The notes under the pieces are model-generated. The model had not been told where the DNA came from, searched no databases, and saw only the letters and a program-made list of their open reading frames with translations. A stretch of DNA of 55,872 bases from Perkinsus olseni (lineage: Eukaryota; Perkinsozoa; Perkinsida; Perkinsidae), in NCBI GenBank assembly GCA_013115135.1, contig JABANP010000341.1, positions 1-55,872 on the forward strand, read 5' to 3'. A program made the translations under genes and the position numbers. How positions within the stretch are numbered: position 1 is the stretch's first letter; each line of letters starts with the position of its first letter. Below, piece by piece: positions 23,336 through 33,792 of the stretch.

Positions 23336-25210
23336 ATGGACCCGTCCTCCGCCTCCTCTTGGGGGACGGAGAAAACCCTTCGCGACCTCAATGCTGCCTA
23401 CCCTAATACTCATGCAATGGATGAGATACTCAGATGTGAGCATGAAAACATTGACGACCTCCTGAACCTTGCACGGATGGTAATCATCACTGGTATACGA
23501 TCGTGACTTGGTATATAATAAACAGGTTATCAGTGACCCTACCTCGGCCGACCACCAACACTTCACACGAGCGGTCATACAGTCCTTGTGTCGGATAACT
23601 TCGCACTTGCCTAATTCGACTCTAGAGGATTTTTCAGTACTGAGCTGGGGTACGGGCGCCCAGGCGTACTCGAACTTCGCCAGATGCGCATGCTGGAGCT
23701 GCTCTCGCCGGCATCAGCACCATCATCAGCGGATCTGAATCGACCATCACCGAGTGGGAATGGATGCCCAGCTGGATTAGAGGACGAGATCACTAGATTG
23801 CGGGTCAACCTGTCGGAGGTATCTGGGAGGCCTTGAGGCCCACACCAGCTGGAAGCTATTGAACGAGGCAGATCCATCAAGCCGCAGGAGAGTTTCTGGC
23901 CGCTGCCATTGACTTGGACCGAATAGATGCCGATGGTCGTGGCGGAGCAGGCCCTCCACCGTAGGCTTTCTTCCATTACTTTCATCAACTAGATTGGATT
24001 GCAGGAGCCTCCGGAGTAGCCTAGCACGATGTGAACACTTTACTAAGATAGCTGAGCTCTACTTGGAAGGAGGTGATGATGTTTCTGCCGAATCATACAT
24101 ATCACGAGCTGCTATGATTGTAAGCTACCCACCGTATATTACACCAGTAACACTTCTTCGTAGGTACCGGACCTAGCCGATGATGATGTTGGACTTCAGC
24201 TGAGGTTCAAGGTATGTCAAGCTAGGATATTCGATGCGAGAAGGAAGTTCCTTGATGCTGCTTACAAGTACAAGGTCTCCTATATCGGCACTGCTGTCTC
24301 AGTCTAGGTTTATCCATCAGGTATTTGGAGGTAGCCCTGGGCCCGCACAGCTCCTCGATCGATGCCGACGATATATCACAGCTCCTTCTTGGAGCTGCTC
24401 GCTGCGTAGTCTTGGCACCAGCGGGTCCAAAGAAGAGGCGTATACTACAGATGATAACTAGTGACTCTAGGTGAGATAATCGCTACTGATGGTGCTCTTC
24501 CGTGTATTCTCGTTGATTATGTAGGTGTGAACAAGCTATACCGTCTTGCGAGTGGGACGTACTCACTAAGGTGAAGAATTTCAGGATTATATATCCGAGG
24601 GAGCTGAAAGAATTCGAGAAGGGGCTCAGTGAGCATCACCTGGCTCTAGGTCCTGACGGTAAGCAGGGGATGTCTATCATCAGCAGGCTCTCCGTGTACG
24701 CTGGCTTACTCAGCATCGAACATTGTCCGCTTCAACATGTTCACGTGCTCAACCTTCATGGTCCTTCCTTAAGGTATGACCGTTCTCTCCCGTGCCATAA
24801 CAGAGCACAACATAGTAGCCATATCTCATCTGTACAGCAATATATCCCTATCGCGACTGGGGGGCATTCTCGATGAGACACCGGCTCAAGTAGAGATATT
24901 AGCATCAAATATGATTGCTGAGGAGAGGCTGAAAGTGAGTGGGAGATACTGGTGTTATGCGGTTGTAACTCTTGGCTACTATTATACCCGTATGTGTAGG
25001 CCAGAATAGACCAGCTCTCCCAATACATGTTGTTCGATGAGTTTGACTCCGACGCGAAGTCTGTATCAGGATGGGCTAGAAATGTAGGACTATCGTGTTC
25101 AGCTGCCTTCCTACGTTCAGTAATCCTACTAGTTACGGGGGCTGTGCAGCAGTATCGACGGTACAAGCAACGCCATTGTCGATATTGCTATTGCAGCGGG
25201 CCGGAGATGA
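23336..25210 (+). CDS. CSN4: COP9 signalosome subunit 4 (PCI-domain protein)
   Basis: CSN4 is a PCI-domain scaffold subunit of the COP9 signalosome. From Met 23336 exon 1 reads MDPSSASSWGTEKTLRDLNA and ends LLNLARM. Later exons include VISDPTSADHQHFTRAVIQS, HFTKIAELYLEGGDDVSAESY with ISRAAMI, then LQLRFKVCQARIFDARRKFLDAAYKYK, which is close to the CSN4 core. Next comes ILQMITSDSR, followed by a PCI-type exon LSRAITEHNIVAISHLYSNI continuing with GGILDETPAQVEILASNMIAEERLK. A final part reads RIDQLSQYMLFDEFDSD and ends SNAIVDIAIAAGRR. Introns are short. CSN5, the catalytic partner in the same complex, lies ~10 kb upstream on the same strand. Confidence 0.75.
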
Positions 25211-25832
25211 TGGCGATGCTGATCTCTGATCTGATGCTGACTTTGTGCTTGAGTACTTCTCCTATTCTCATCGACCTATTTCTCATCGAGCCGTTGTCGT
25301 GCTAAGTTAATTGCATCATTGTCCGCCCTGCTCAGGACTGTGGCCTAGTTCCTTAGCGCTCTACTCCTATTTCTCATAGCCTAGCTGTCGTCTTATGGCT
25401 GCATCACATTCTACTACTGCATCTCTATCACCCAGGCCCACCCTGGTCACCTGATGTTCGATAGGATTCGACGACGTGCGTTTCCATGCTGCGCTCAGGG
25501 TAACTGGGGCTGCCCCCAACCCTCTCTTCTCTGGGCGAGCCCGTATGCAACCGCTCAAGCACTCTTGTTCCGATGCATCGTGCACCGGTCGCATTCTTTC
25601 CGCTCAAAAGCTGATGATCGATGTTGAATCTGCGCGTGCCAACTACTCGGAATTCTGTTGAGTTTCTGCGCACTTTACCCTGCCCTATCATGAGTTTACT
25701 TCTGCCTCACCTGCTGGACTCAGGCACGCTTCTGGACCTCGACGCTCACTCCTTGGTCGTCCGTCGTGCTTGGTGGTGGCCCGCTGGTACCGCCTCTCTC
25801 ATGGCGGTCTCGTAGGTTTCCCATCGTTTAAT
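25211..25832. other. Intergenic interval before scramblase B
   Basis: No family-like frame. Short open frames on both strands look fortuitous. Confidence 0.3.
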
Positions 25833-26944
25833 ATGGACTATACCAGGCCCCTGAATCATCCGCCGCAACAAGAAGTATTCCTGCAGGGGGGAAATACTCT
25901 TCGATCTGCCTCGATTGAGACTCACTGCCTCTCAGGGTTACATGGCGACTGTGATAGGCAGCCCCATTGCCCAGGCCAGCGTTGTTGATGGTATGCAGAT
26001 GATGGCTGGCTTGAAGAGGGTTAGACCTCGCCAAGATCTCTAGAGTAGCCCTCATACTCAGGTACAAGTTCGCGAGCTGCGCCAGATGTTAGAAGCAATC
26101 ACGGGCTTTGACCAGCGCAACAAGTAGGGATACTTCTGTTCAGCGTGTTGGAGACCAATGACGATACCCTCAGGTATATCGTGAAAGATGAGGCGGGCCG
26201 TGAGCTCTTCTATGCTGTTGAGGAGTCCAACGCCTGTGAGAGGAATTGTTATCCCCCGGACTGTGCTCCATGGGATTTACATATTTATGTATTGGGGCCC
26301 AAAGGGTAGGCCATCCTGCAGCACGGCTGCACCCCAACGTACGTGTGGCCTCACAGATTACAGGGAGACCTCATCCATTGGCTCACCGTGCATCGTCCGT
26401 GTACCTGTACGTGCTTCTGTGCCAATCGACCAGTAGCATACGTAACCGAGACATCGACTGATCAGTGAGCCCGTCCGAGAGGGTCCATTGGATGCACATA
26501 CCCTGCTAGGTTGTTGGGTACTCTACACGACCCCTATGCATGCTGTGACCTCACGTTTAAGATTAAAGATGCTGCCGGTAATGACGTCATAACAGGAGTC
26601 GGAGGATGCTGCCAATGGGGAATGTGTTGCCCTCTGCCGTGCGGCCCTTGTCAACACATTGGTCTGCAACTATCCGATTCGATGTGAGTGCTGCAGCTCC
26701 ACCTCGGGGGGAGGTCATCTCGTCCATGTCTCAGGAATAATTCCGAAGTTGGTAAAGTTGACAAGTACTGGATGTGGGGTGACTGTTGCCCAATCTGTTT
26801 TAAGGTGAGAGGTCGTTGCTGATCAGCTGATTGATGGTATATCATCAGGAGCAAGATAACTATTGGATTACATTTGGGGAAGTTGAAAACCCCCGCTGGA
26901 AGGCTCTGCTGCTAGCTTTGGGAATATTTATGGACTTTAGGTAA
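25833..26944 (+). CDS. Phospholipid scramblase family protein, copy B
   Basis: This copy matches copy A closely from about 26050 to 26940 at both exon and intron level, but its first exon differs (25833-25874, MDYTRPLNHPPQQE, followed by a GTATTC donor). Then come MATVIGSPIAQASVVDG and GLKR, and the shared body VQVRELRQMLEAITGFDQ onward. It ends ALLLALGIFMDFR followed directly by TAA, three residues before the position of the copy A stop. The divergent 5' part and conserved 3' part suggest duplication followed by change or exchange of the promoter and first exons. Confidence 0.75.
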
Positions 26945-27329
26945 CTCCGCTCATTCCGTGCCTCGTTCAAGGGACACCTTTCGAGGTACTTCACCCAGCG
27001 GAATCAGGCCTGAAGATGGACGATGACCTGCTCGTCAAAGATGGACGAGCAAATGAATGCCTGGGCCTTTTCACCACCTTCGTGTGTTATAACCTCATGT
27101 CCTACGTTGACGTACCGTCAACGGTAATTCCGACCAGCTAAAGATTTGATAGCTTTATTGAGTTGAAGGATTCATGGGCGGCTTTTGATATGTTCCGAAG
27201 CCAGCGATAACGGTCATAGCACGTGAGTAGGGTCAGACCATTCATTGAGACGGTAGATCGCTATCATCCTACGCGTATATTTGGGCAAGTACGGCTAGGC
27301 TGGCCGTAAGGTACGGCCGAGCCTGCTAT

Positions 27330-27411
27330 CTCTATGTGATGAGTTTGACTCTGACACGAGCTCGGTAGCCAGGCGATTGCCGACCTTCTCATCGCAGCGG
27401 GTGGTGGGTGA
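27330..27411 (+). pseudogene. Relic similar to the CSN4 3' end
   Basis: GATGAGTTTGACTCTGAC matches the CSN4 sequence encoding DEFDSD near 25037, and the downstream frame SQAIADLLIAAGGG with a stop resembles the CSN4 C-terminus SNAIVDIAIAAGRR. No upstream CSN4 exons are seen here. The interval 26945-27329 otherwise shows nothing recognisable. Confidence 0.4.
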
Positions 27412-27506
27412 TGGTGGCGATTAGTGCCCGCTACTCGATATTGACCCCGTGAGTTGAGTCCTGAGTTCAGTGTGGCTAGTGGTAAATGCCGGCCTCACAC
27501 TCTACC

Positions 27507-28905
27507 ATGGCCACTCAATCTCCCACACCTTTCTCTCACAGCGTTATCGCAGGGGGCGTTGCAGGCATGGCTGAGCTAACTGCTATGTAAGTACTTGGTA
27601 GAATCACTCTTGATGGATGCCATGCCTGCTGTCGTGGAGCCCCTATGTTAGGAGTCCTTGTAGAGCTGAGATGATTCTCATGTGAAGTGAGTGTAGGTAC
27701 CCCCTCGACGTTGTTAAGACGAGGGCTATGGCAGCGACAGGCCGTCAAGAAAACATGTTTATGGTATTGCGTAAAGCATGCTGCGAATCGCTCATTAATG
27801 CTCCCTCTACCTAGGTGCTGGGCAGGGCCCTGAAGAATGAGCGTATTCGTATATATCGCGGTATGCTCTTTCCTCTTCTCTCTGAAACACCCAAACGAGC
27901 TCTCAAGTTTTCGACCAATTCCCAGCTACGAGATAGTTTTGGAAGGTCAGAGGACACTCGTCAGATCTCCCGCGGCCTCTTAGTTGTTCAGGCTCGGGTA
28001 CTCGGGTCAAACTCTAGCATTGATGAGTGGTGTGGGAGCTGGCATATGCGAAGGTGCCATTGTATGCTCACCGGAGCTTGTTAAGATACGCATGCAGTTG
28101 CCCGAGAATAAAGGCCTCTACTCATCGAGTATACAGGTGTGTTATGAACTTCTTTGGGTAACTCTGCTGATACAATATAACAGACGGCTAGCACGATTAT
28201 TCGGCATGAGGGAGCTGCTGCGCTTTTTACTGGCTTTTGGTGCACACTGCTCAGAAATGCTTGCTGGAATGGTGAGGAATGGTGCCCCTAGCTGCTGAGG
28301 TATGAGCTGCTCAGGGACATACTTTGGGAGTATCTTTGCCATCAAGTCAACCCTGTCTTCAACTACAGGGGATGCCAAGTCCCTCAATTTCATTGCAGGT
28401 ACGAGTAAATTCCCTGCTTTCCAGAATGCTTTCTCGGCGAGACCAACCAAATTAGAATATTCCTGATGCATGGTGCTCTTAATTCGAGACTTACTCAGGG
28501 ACTATCGCCGGCTCACTTGGGTGCTGCGTTAATACGCCGCTCGATGTGGTCAAGACGAGGATGCAAAATCTGTCGGCTCTGAAACAAGCTCGGCCTGCAG
28601 ATGCAGAGAAGCTCTCAGCAGTACGCACGAGAGGTGTTGCCGGAGATGCTGGTTTCGCATTGCCATCGTTAGGTGCCAATACGCACAGTTCCTTTGTTGC
28701 TTCACATTGCACGAACAGAAGGGGTGGGTTTACTTCAACAACAGCAACTGCACGAACGCGTGGCATCACGCAGGTTATGTCGCTTTGGAAGGGCTTAGCA
28801 CCCAAGATACTCCGCCTTGGACCTGGCGGCGGCATTATGTTGGTGGTCTACGAGCAAGTCACAGACTATTTAGCCAGTCTGACATCTAATACGGTTATCC
28901 GATAA
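27507..28905 (+). CDS. Mitochondrial carrier family protein (SLC25-type)
   Basis: An inner-membrane metabolite carrier. Three repeats each with the carrier signature are visible: YPLDVVKTR (about 27695), SPELVKIRMQ (about 28070) and TPLDVVKTRMQ (about 28535). Exons include MATQSPTPFSHSVIAGGVAG, MFMVLRK, LKNERIRIYRGMLFPLLSE, then GQTLALMSGVGAGICEGAIV, YFGSIFAIKSTLSS and AGTIAGSLGCCVNTPLDVV. The last exon contains a long Ala/Arg/Thr-rich insertion between the third signature and its second helix (about 28600-28760), then LWKGLAPKILRLGPGGGIML. The pattern resembles oxodicarboxylate-type carriers, but substrate contact residues cannot be checked reliably, so the substrate is unassigned. Confidence 0.75.
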
Positions 28906-29156
28906 CGACCCACCCGTGACGATTTTTTCATCCATGTCTAGCCTTGTTGTTTTCCACGTTCGATACCGGCGATATGCCTCTCCATTTCAGTGCGTCTACG
29001 TTATTGATATTCGCGGGCCGGCCATAAGGCGTTGACTACGCAGCTTCCAGCTCAAACGTGAATAGTGCATCCGCTTCATGTCGAGACCTTATTCATATTC
29101 TCATCAGCAGTTTGCCTATCAATCTGCCTGTTCTATCTGGTATTGCTTCAATCTTC

Positions 29157-31292
29157 ATGTCTGCTGCGTCCGAACTGCATAGGGTTATACCCAAAAGCCT
29201 GGTCGCAGCTCGAACCACGAATCCAATTAGGTGATCCAACTCGCAGACACGTTAAACGTTGAACTCTCTGTATCAGGAGGATAGTTGACCAGTTGAAGGT
29301 GAAGCCTAATCCCAATCTGGAGACTATCCCAGTAGGTCTCTGTACACTAGCCTCTCGCTACACATTACCCTTGTAGCTTTCAATCGGGGATCCGACGGTC
29401 TATGGTAACTTCAGAGCTCCGCAGCATGTTATCGATAATGTCTTACGGGACAATCTGAGGTGAGAGAAGTCTGCTGGCACTACCACATCCTATCACCTCC
29501 ACCACTCACTCATCATTTAGTGGCAAGCTGGAGTTCAGCGCACTCAGTTGGCACTGTGCCTCAGGTCTTTTGCCTATAATGGATATCCTCATTCGTGTGG
29601 ATACGCTGCAGCTCGGCAAGCAGTAGCTGATGAAAACTCCGTCCACCCGAGTACTTGAATACCTTCTAACAACCTACGTTAGTTGATCACGTCTCAGACC
29701 ATCCTCCTCCTACCACGGATGACGTTGTCATGACGTGCGGGGCAAGTCAGGTGATTGGACGGTCGAGAGTAGTTCTGTTAATCATGCTCCTTCGATGCAG
29801 GCCATTGACATGGCTATTGCCGCCCTTGCGAACTCGAATGGAGAGGATACTATATTATTGCCTCAACCAGCCTTCCCATTATATAGTTACTGCATCCGCT
29901 CCCTCTCCTTCACTTGAATACAGCGGTGCGTGATGTGGTTCAGATACCCTGTGCTCTTCCAGAGGCATAAACGTTGATTTTTATAAACTACGGAGCGATA
30001 GAAAATTCGAGGTGGTTGGGAGCGATGAATTGCTCCGCTCGTGAGTCTGTTCAGCTTTAGGTTGATATTACTTCGCTGCAACATTGTTTGGAAGCTAACG
30101 GATCTAAGGCTAGGGGTGTCCTCCTGAATAATCCGAGCAACCCTTGTGGCAGTAACTGGACTCGTGAACATATACAGGATATAGTTGCTCTCTGCAAAGA
30201 GTAAGGCGAACTGCTGAGTCCCGCTGCCGCTCATGTGAGTGCATGCTTTTCCAAACAACTCACTTCTTGGGGGAACCATCCATTCACTGTTGTGAAGTTG
30301 AACTCAGGTACGGGGATATACCGATCATCGCCGATGAGATCTATCACGACATGGTGATCAGCGGGATGTTGTCTTCGCCATTATTCTCCGTTCCGTTTCA
30401 GTCGTTTGATGGACTGCCAGTTACCCCCTTCGCCTCCGTCTCTGATACTGTACCAATTCTCTCAATTGGAGGCATTGCGAAACGGTGAGCTCGTTTTCTA
30501 ATCCGTTTGTGTCTTCGTCCAGCCCAATCGTTTCCGAAGCGCCCATTCAACGTTATTGTGTAGATTCATGGTCCCCGGCTGGAGAGTTGGCTGGGTTTGT
30601 CTTCACGACAGAGGTACCAAGAGAGCACCACCGACTATTTTGCTTACAGCTCTTCCTGATCAGGCGATGTCTTAGGAGATATCCGCCAAGGGCTGCATGA
30701 CCTTTCAACACTCACCTTGGGGCCAGCGAGTCTGCTTCAATCAGCGGTTCGTTTCTAGAGGATTGTCTATGCCGTAGGCGAAGTGTGGTCAGGTACCCAG
30801 CTTATTGAAGGAGACCCCGACATCTTACCACAACAACAATAAAAAAATGGTGAGCACTTATTTCCACCATTCGGCGCAATATCAGAAGTGAATTTGTCAG
30901 CTTCTTGAGAATTCGCGAATGATAATGGACACACTCATGGACGTACCTGGTCTGAACATTGTAGAGCCTCAGGTGGACTCTCCTGCTAGCCATGTGTCGC
31001 AGAATGAGCCCTCGTCAGGCGGCTATGTACGTAATGGTCGGGATCGATACTGGTATAATTGACGTTGAAGATGACATCAACTTTAGCAGGTGGGTGTGTG
31101 CCGTTGATAAGTTCTCGACGGTCCAGTCTGAGTAGGCTGCTACTGGAAGAACAAGCTGTTTTCGTACTTCCTGGCCAGTGCTTCCAACTCAAGGATTTTT
31201 TTCGAATCGTCATCACTCCGCCCAAGGATAAGATTGCCGAAGCTTGCTCCCGTATACGACAATTCTGTCAGAATCACCGAAGATCCCGATGA
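29157..31292 (+). CDS. Tyrosine aminotransferase-like PLP enzyme
   Basis: A fold-type I PLP aminotransferase, best matching tyrosine aminotransferase, which converts tyrosine to 4-hydroxyphenylpyruvate. Start MSAASELHRVIPKSLVAA; ARTTNPIR splices to RIVDQLKVKPNPNLETIP. Then LSIGDPTVYGNFRAPQHVID, NGYPHSCGYAAARQAVADEN, DVVMTCGASQ, AIDMAIAALANSNGEDT, ILLPQPAFPLY, GVLLNNPSNPCGSNWTREHI, DIPIIADEIYHDMVISG, PILSIGGIAKR (with the likely PLP-binding Lys), FMVPGWRVGWV-type sequence, and a last exon QAVFVLPGQCFQLKDFFRI with KIAEACSRIRQFCQ. Roughly a dozen short introns. The middle-to-late exons (30650-31080) are least certain. Confidence 0.75.
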
Positions 31293-31782
31293 GCTAGCCA
31301 TAAGAGCATCTCACAGTGTTGCATATGAGATAAGCTGAACGTTCGATCCGACATGTATCAGACAGACGCTTGTCTACCGTATGCAATATACTGTTGACTG
31401 TTTCATGAACGCGGGTGATGTTCGTAGTGTTACAGTTAGAGTCAGGCATAATACGTAACAAAACTCGTCAATAAGTAACGAAGTCATCACCGACCCTTAG
31501 ATGGCAAAGTTTCATCAACTTCGCGGGTGCCACGCTACTAGCGTTGCGTCACGATCCTCAATTTGCCAAAGCTGAGCTTTGAGGGCGGAGGCACCAATAC
31601 AGATGACTTTATCCATCAATTCACAACTCAACACCTCGAATATATAACAATTGTTGTTATCAGGAGCGGCAATACCGTCTGAAATGAGCGCATTACCGAC
31701 ACATAATTCAGCATCTCTATCATCACTTTGTTACTGCAGCAGCCGTCAGAAGAGTATCGACAGCAAACCACCCGGAAGAGCC
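31293..31782. other. Convergent intergenic interval
   Basis: Lies between the stop codons of the plus-strand aminotransferase and the minus-strand 14-3-3 gene. Nothing beyond presumed 3' UTRs is recognised. Confidence 0.35.
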
Positions 31783-32673
31783 CTAGTTGGCTCCACCCTC
31801 TGCACCACCATCCTGATCAGAGGTCCACAAGGTAAGGTTATCACGCAGCAGCTGCATGATTAGAGTAGAATCCTTGTAGCTGTCCTCGCTGACATTGTCG
31901 AGCTCAGCGATAGCATCCTCGAAGCTCTGTCTAGCCATCTTGCAAGCCTCATCAGGTTGGTTGAGAACTTCATAGTAGAAGACAGAGAAGTTGAGGGCTA
32001 ACCCCAAACGGATGGGATGGGTAACAAGGAGTTCCTTCTGGGCGATGGAAGTGGCTTCCTTATAAGCCTGATAAGCATCATCAGCAGCTTTGCTCTTAGT
32101 ATCACCAGAACTGAATTCGGCGATGTAACGATAATAGTCACCCTTCATCTTATAATAGAAGACCTGTGACTCGCCGGACTTGGAAGAAGGAATTAGGTAC
32201 TTGTCGAGGAGGGCCAGAATCTTATCGCATATCTCTTGTAGTTCAGCTTCGACCTTCTCCCTGTAGCCCTTGGCGATGTCGGCATTAGTGGTGTTGCCTT
32301 TGCTAGACTCCTTCTGCTCAACTGAAGAGACGATTCTCCATGAAGCTCTGCGGGAGCCAACGGCGTTCTTGTAGGCGACCGAAAGCAGGTTGCGTTCCTA
32401 CAAACGAGAAAACGATGATAAGAGCGATCGTAAGGCAACACCAATGATTGTTTCAACCGATTGGAAAGGAATAACAGGGCAGAACGTTGACTCATTAAAT
32501 CTTTCTTGACGAGATGAATTCGCGCTTGATACTGCAGCCTGACGCCCTACTTCAACACTGAGCTCACTGCCAGTCTCGGCGACTGCCTTCATGTAGTCCG
32601 CCATCTCGTCGTAACGCTCGGCCTGCTCGGCTAGCTTGCTGATATACACGTTCTTCTCACGCTCCTCGGCCAT
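31783..32673 (-). CDS. 14-3-3 protein
   Basis: A phosphoserine/phosphothreonine-binding dimeric adaptor of 245 residues, the normal family length. Two exons: 32673-32551 (41 codons, [20 protein letters not shown] onward) and 32397-31783, separated by a 153-bp intron with GTAGGG donor and TTTGTAG acceptor. Family signature 1 appears as [10 protein letters not shown] and [12 protein letters not shown], and signature 2 as [20 protein letters not shown]. The basic groove residues Lys (SVAYKN), Arg (RRASWR) and the RY pair (YYRYIAE) are present. The acidic/Gly-rich tail ends [11 protein letters not shown]. The leader upstream of its ATG is shared with the gene at 41.5 kb. Confidence 0.95.
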
Positions 32674-33061
32674 ATTTAGTTGGGGGAACGATTAACCAAA
32701 GTCTGTCTAAGAAGGGCATCATGCACGATGGTTCGGCCAGAGCGAAGACACTCATACACAGTGTCATCGACATCAGCCATTCGACCACCCTTAAGACGAC
32801 GAACAATGACGCGGCGCAATCTTGCGACCCAAAAATAAGGAAATGCAAGACGACACTAGAATTCAAGTGCCGGCGCGACTTGCGCCCTTCCATTTCCTGA
32901 AGCAGACAGGAAGTAGTTAGATTTTTTTGCGTATCAAATGGAGCCTGATTATGAAATAGGCCAGCAGTTGGAAGGGCATTCTGGAGATGTCCGCTGTTTA
33001 ACTGTTTTACCCGATCAAACGTAATAGAAGTCATGTGACGCGTGCTCCACTATCATCATTT
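32674..33061 (-). promoter_or_regulatory. 14-3-3 leader/promoter region, shared with a second gene
   Basis: Directly upstream of the 14-3-3 ATG the sequence is clearly related to the region upstream of the coiled-coil gene at 41539-41700. Shared words, in the same order on the plus strand, include CGGCCATATT, AACCAAAGTC, TGACGCGGCGC and ATCTTGCGACC. The conservation starts exactly at the first codons (Met-Ala-Glu) and covers roughly 150-200 bp. It may contain the trans-splice acceptor and promoter, but no defined box is recognised. Confidence 0.55.
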
Positions 33062-33560
33062 TTCAATTCAATTCAATTCAATTCAATTCAAACTTTATTG
33101 CCTGGGCATTACAAGCTCGAAGCTTATCGCCCATCACACGACCCGCGCAAGCGGATCCCGATATGGTTAGACCCAACCATAGAGCCTTGAAACAACAGAG
33201 GTTAATGAATCTCTCATCATCAGCTCGGAGGCTCTTGAGAGGAACTTCGTCACAACTACGTCGTGCAGCCAGGGAAGGCGAGGGAGGCATGCCACACTGG
33301 GCAGCCTATTAGGCATGAGGGAGAAAGAAGGTGAAAAGAGGATTAAGTAGTCCCAGGACCAACAACTGCGATTGCGGAAACCCAGATGATTAGATGGTGA
33401 AAATTTGTGTAGAAAGGGAGGGCCCAACCAATACCGAGTCACCAGCAAGGGGGACGTATGGGTATGGCAGGTTCGATCTCTACTTCGTACCGGGAAAACC
33501 CCGGCCACCCTCACGCGACGTTGACGCGTAGAGACCTGTGAGGGCATCATTTTTCTACCC
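33062..33560 (-). mobile_element. Possible 5'-truncated non-LTR retroelement or SINE
   Basis: Read on the minus strand, the segment ends with AATAAAGTTTGAATTGAATTG and more ATTGA units, i.e. a polyadenylation-like signal followed by a 5-bp tandem repeat (about five units at 33062-33091 on plus). Short tandem repeats at the 3' end are typical of several non-LTR retroelement clades. An open minus frame covers 33167-33550 but shows no reverse transcriptase motif. Tentative. Confidence 0.3.
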
Positions 33561-33792
33561 CTATTGTGTTTTAGTATCTTATCTGGCTCTCTCGATAAAA
33601 GTGTTATCGTATGGAAGAGAAATGACGAGGCTAACGGACGGTATACTATGGTAGCAAAGCATACACATCATGAAGGGTGATAGAGGGCAAGGATATGATT
33701 CTCTCTGTCACTTTTGCCGTTAGTCAAGCGTAGTCAGGACACGGAGGGTTACCTTGATCACGAGCTAATCAGAGCCCGATGACGATCTGTCT
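33561..33792. other. Presumed upstream region of the PLAA-type gene
   Basis: No recognisable feature. A first short exon of the WD40 gene could lie here, since WD repeat 1 looks incomplete at 33793. Confidence 0.25.

Noticed and set aside
33441..33480. tRNA-derived SINE promoter (GGTTCGATCTC)
   Set aside because: Only a B-box-like word, with mismatch at the final position, and no A box upstream.
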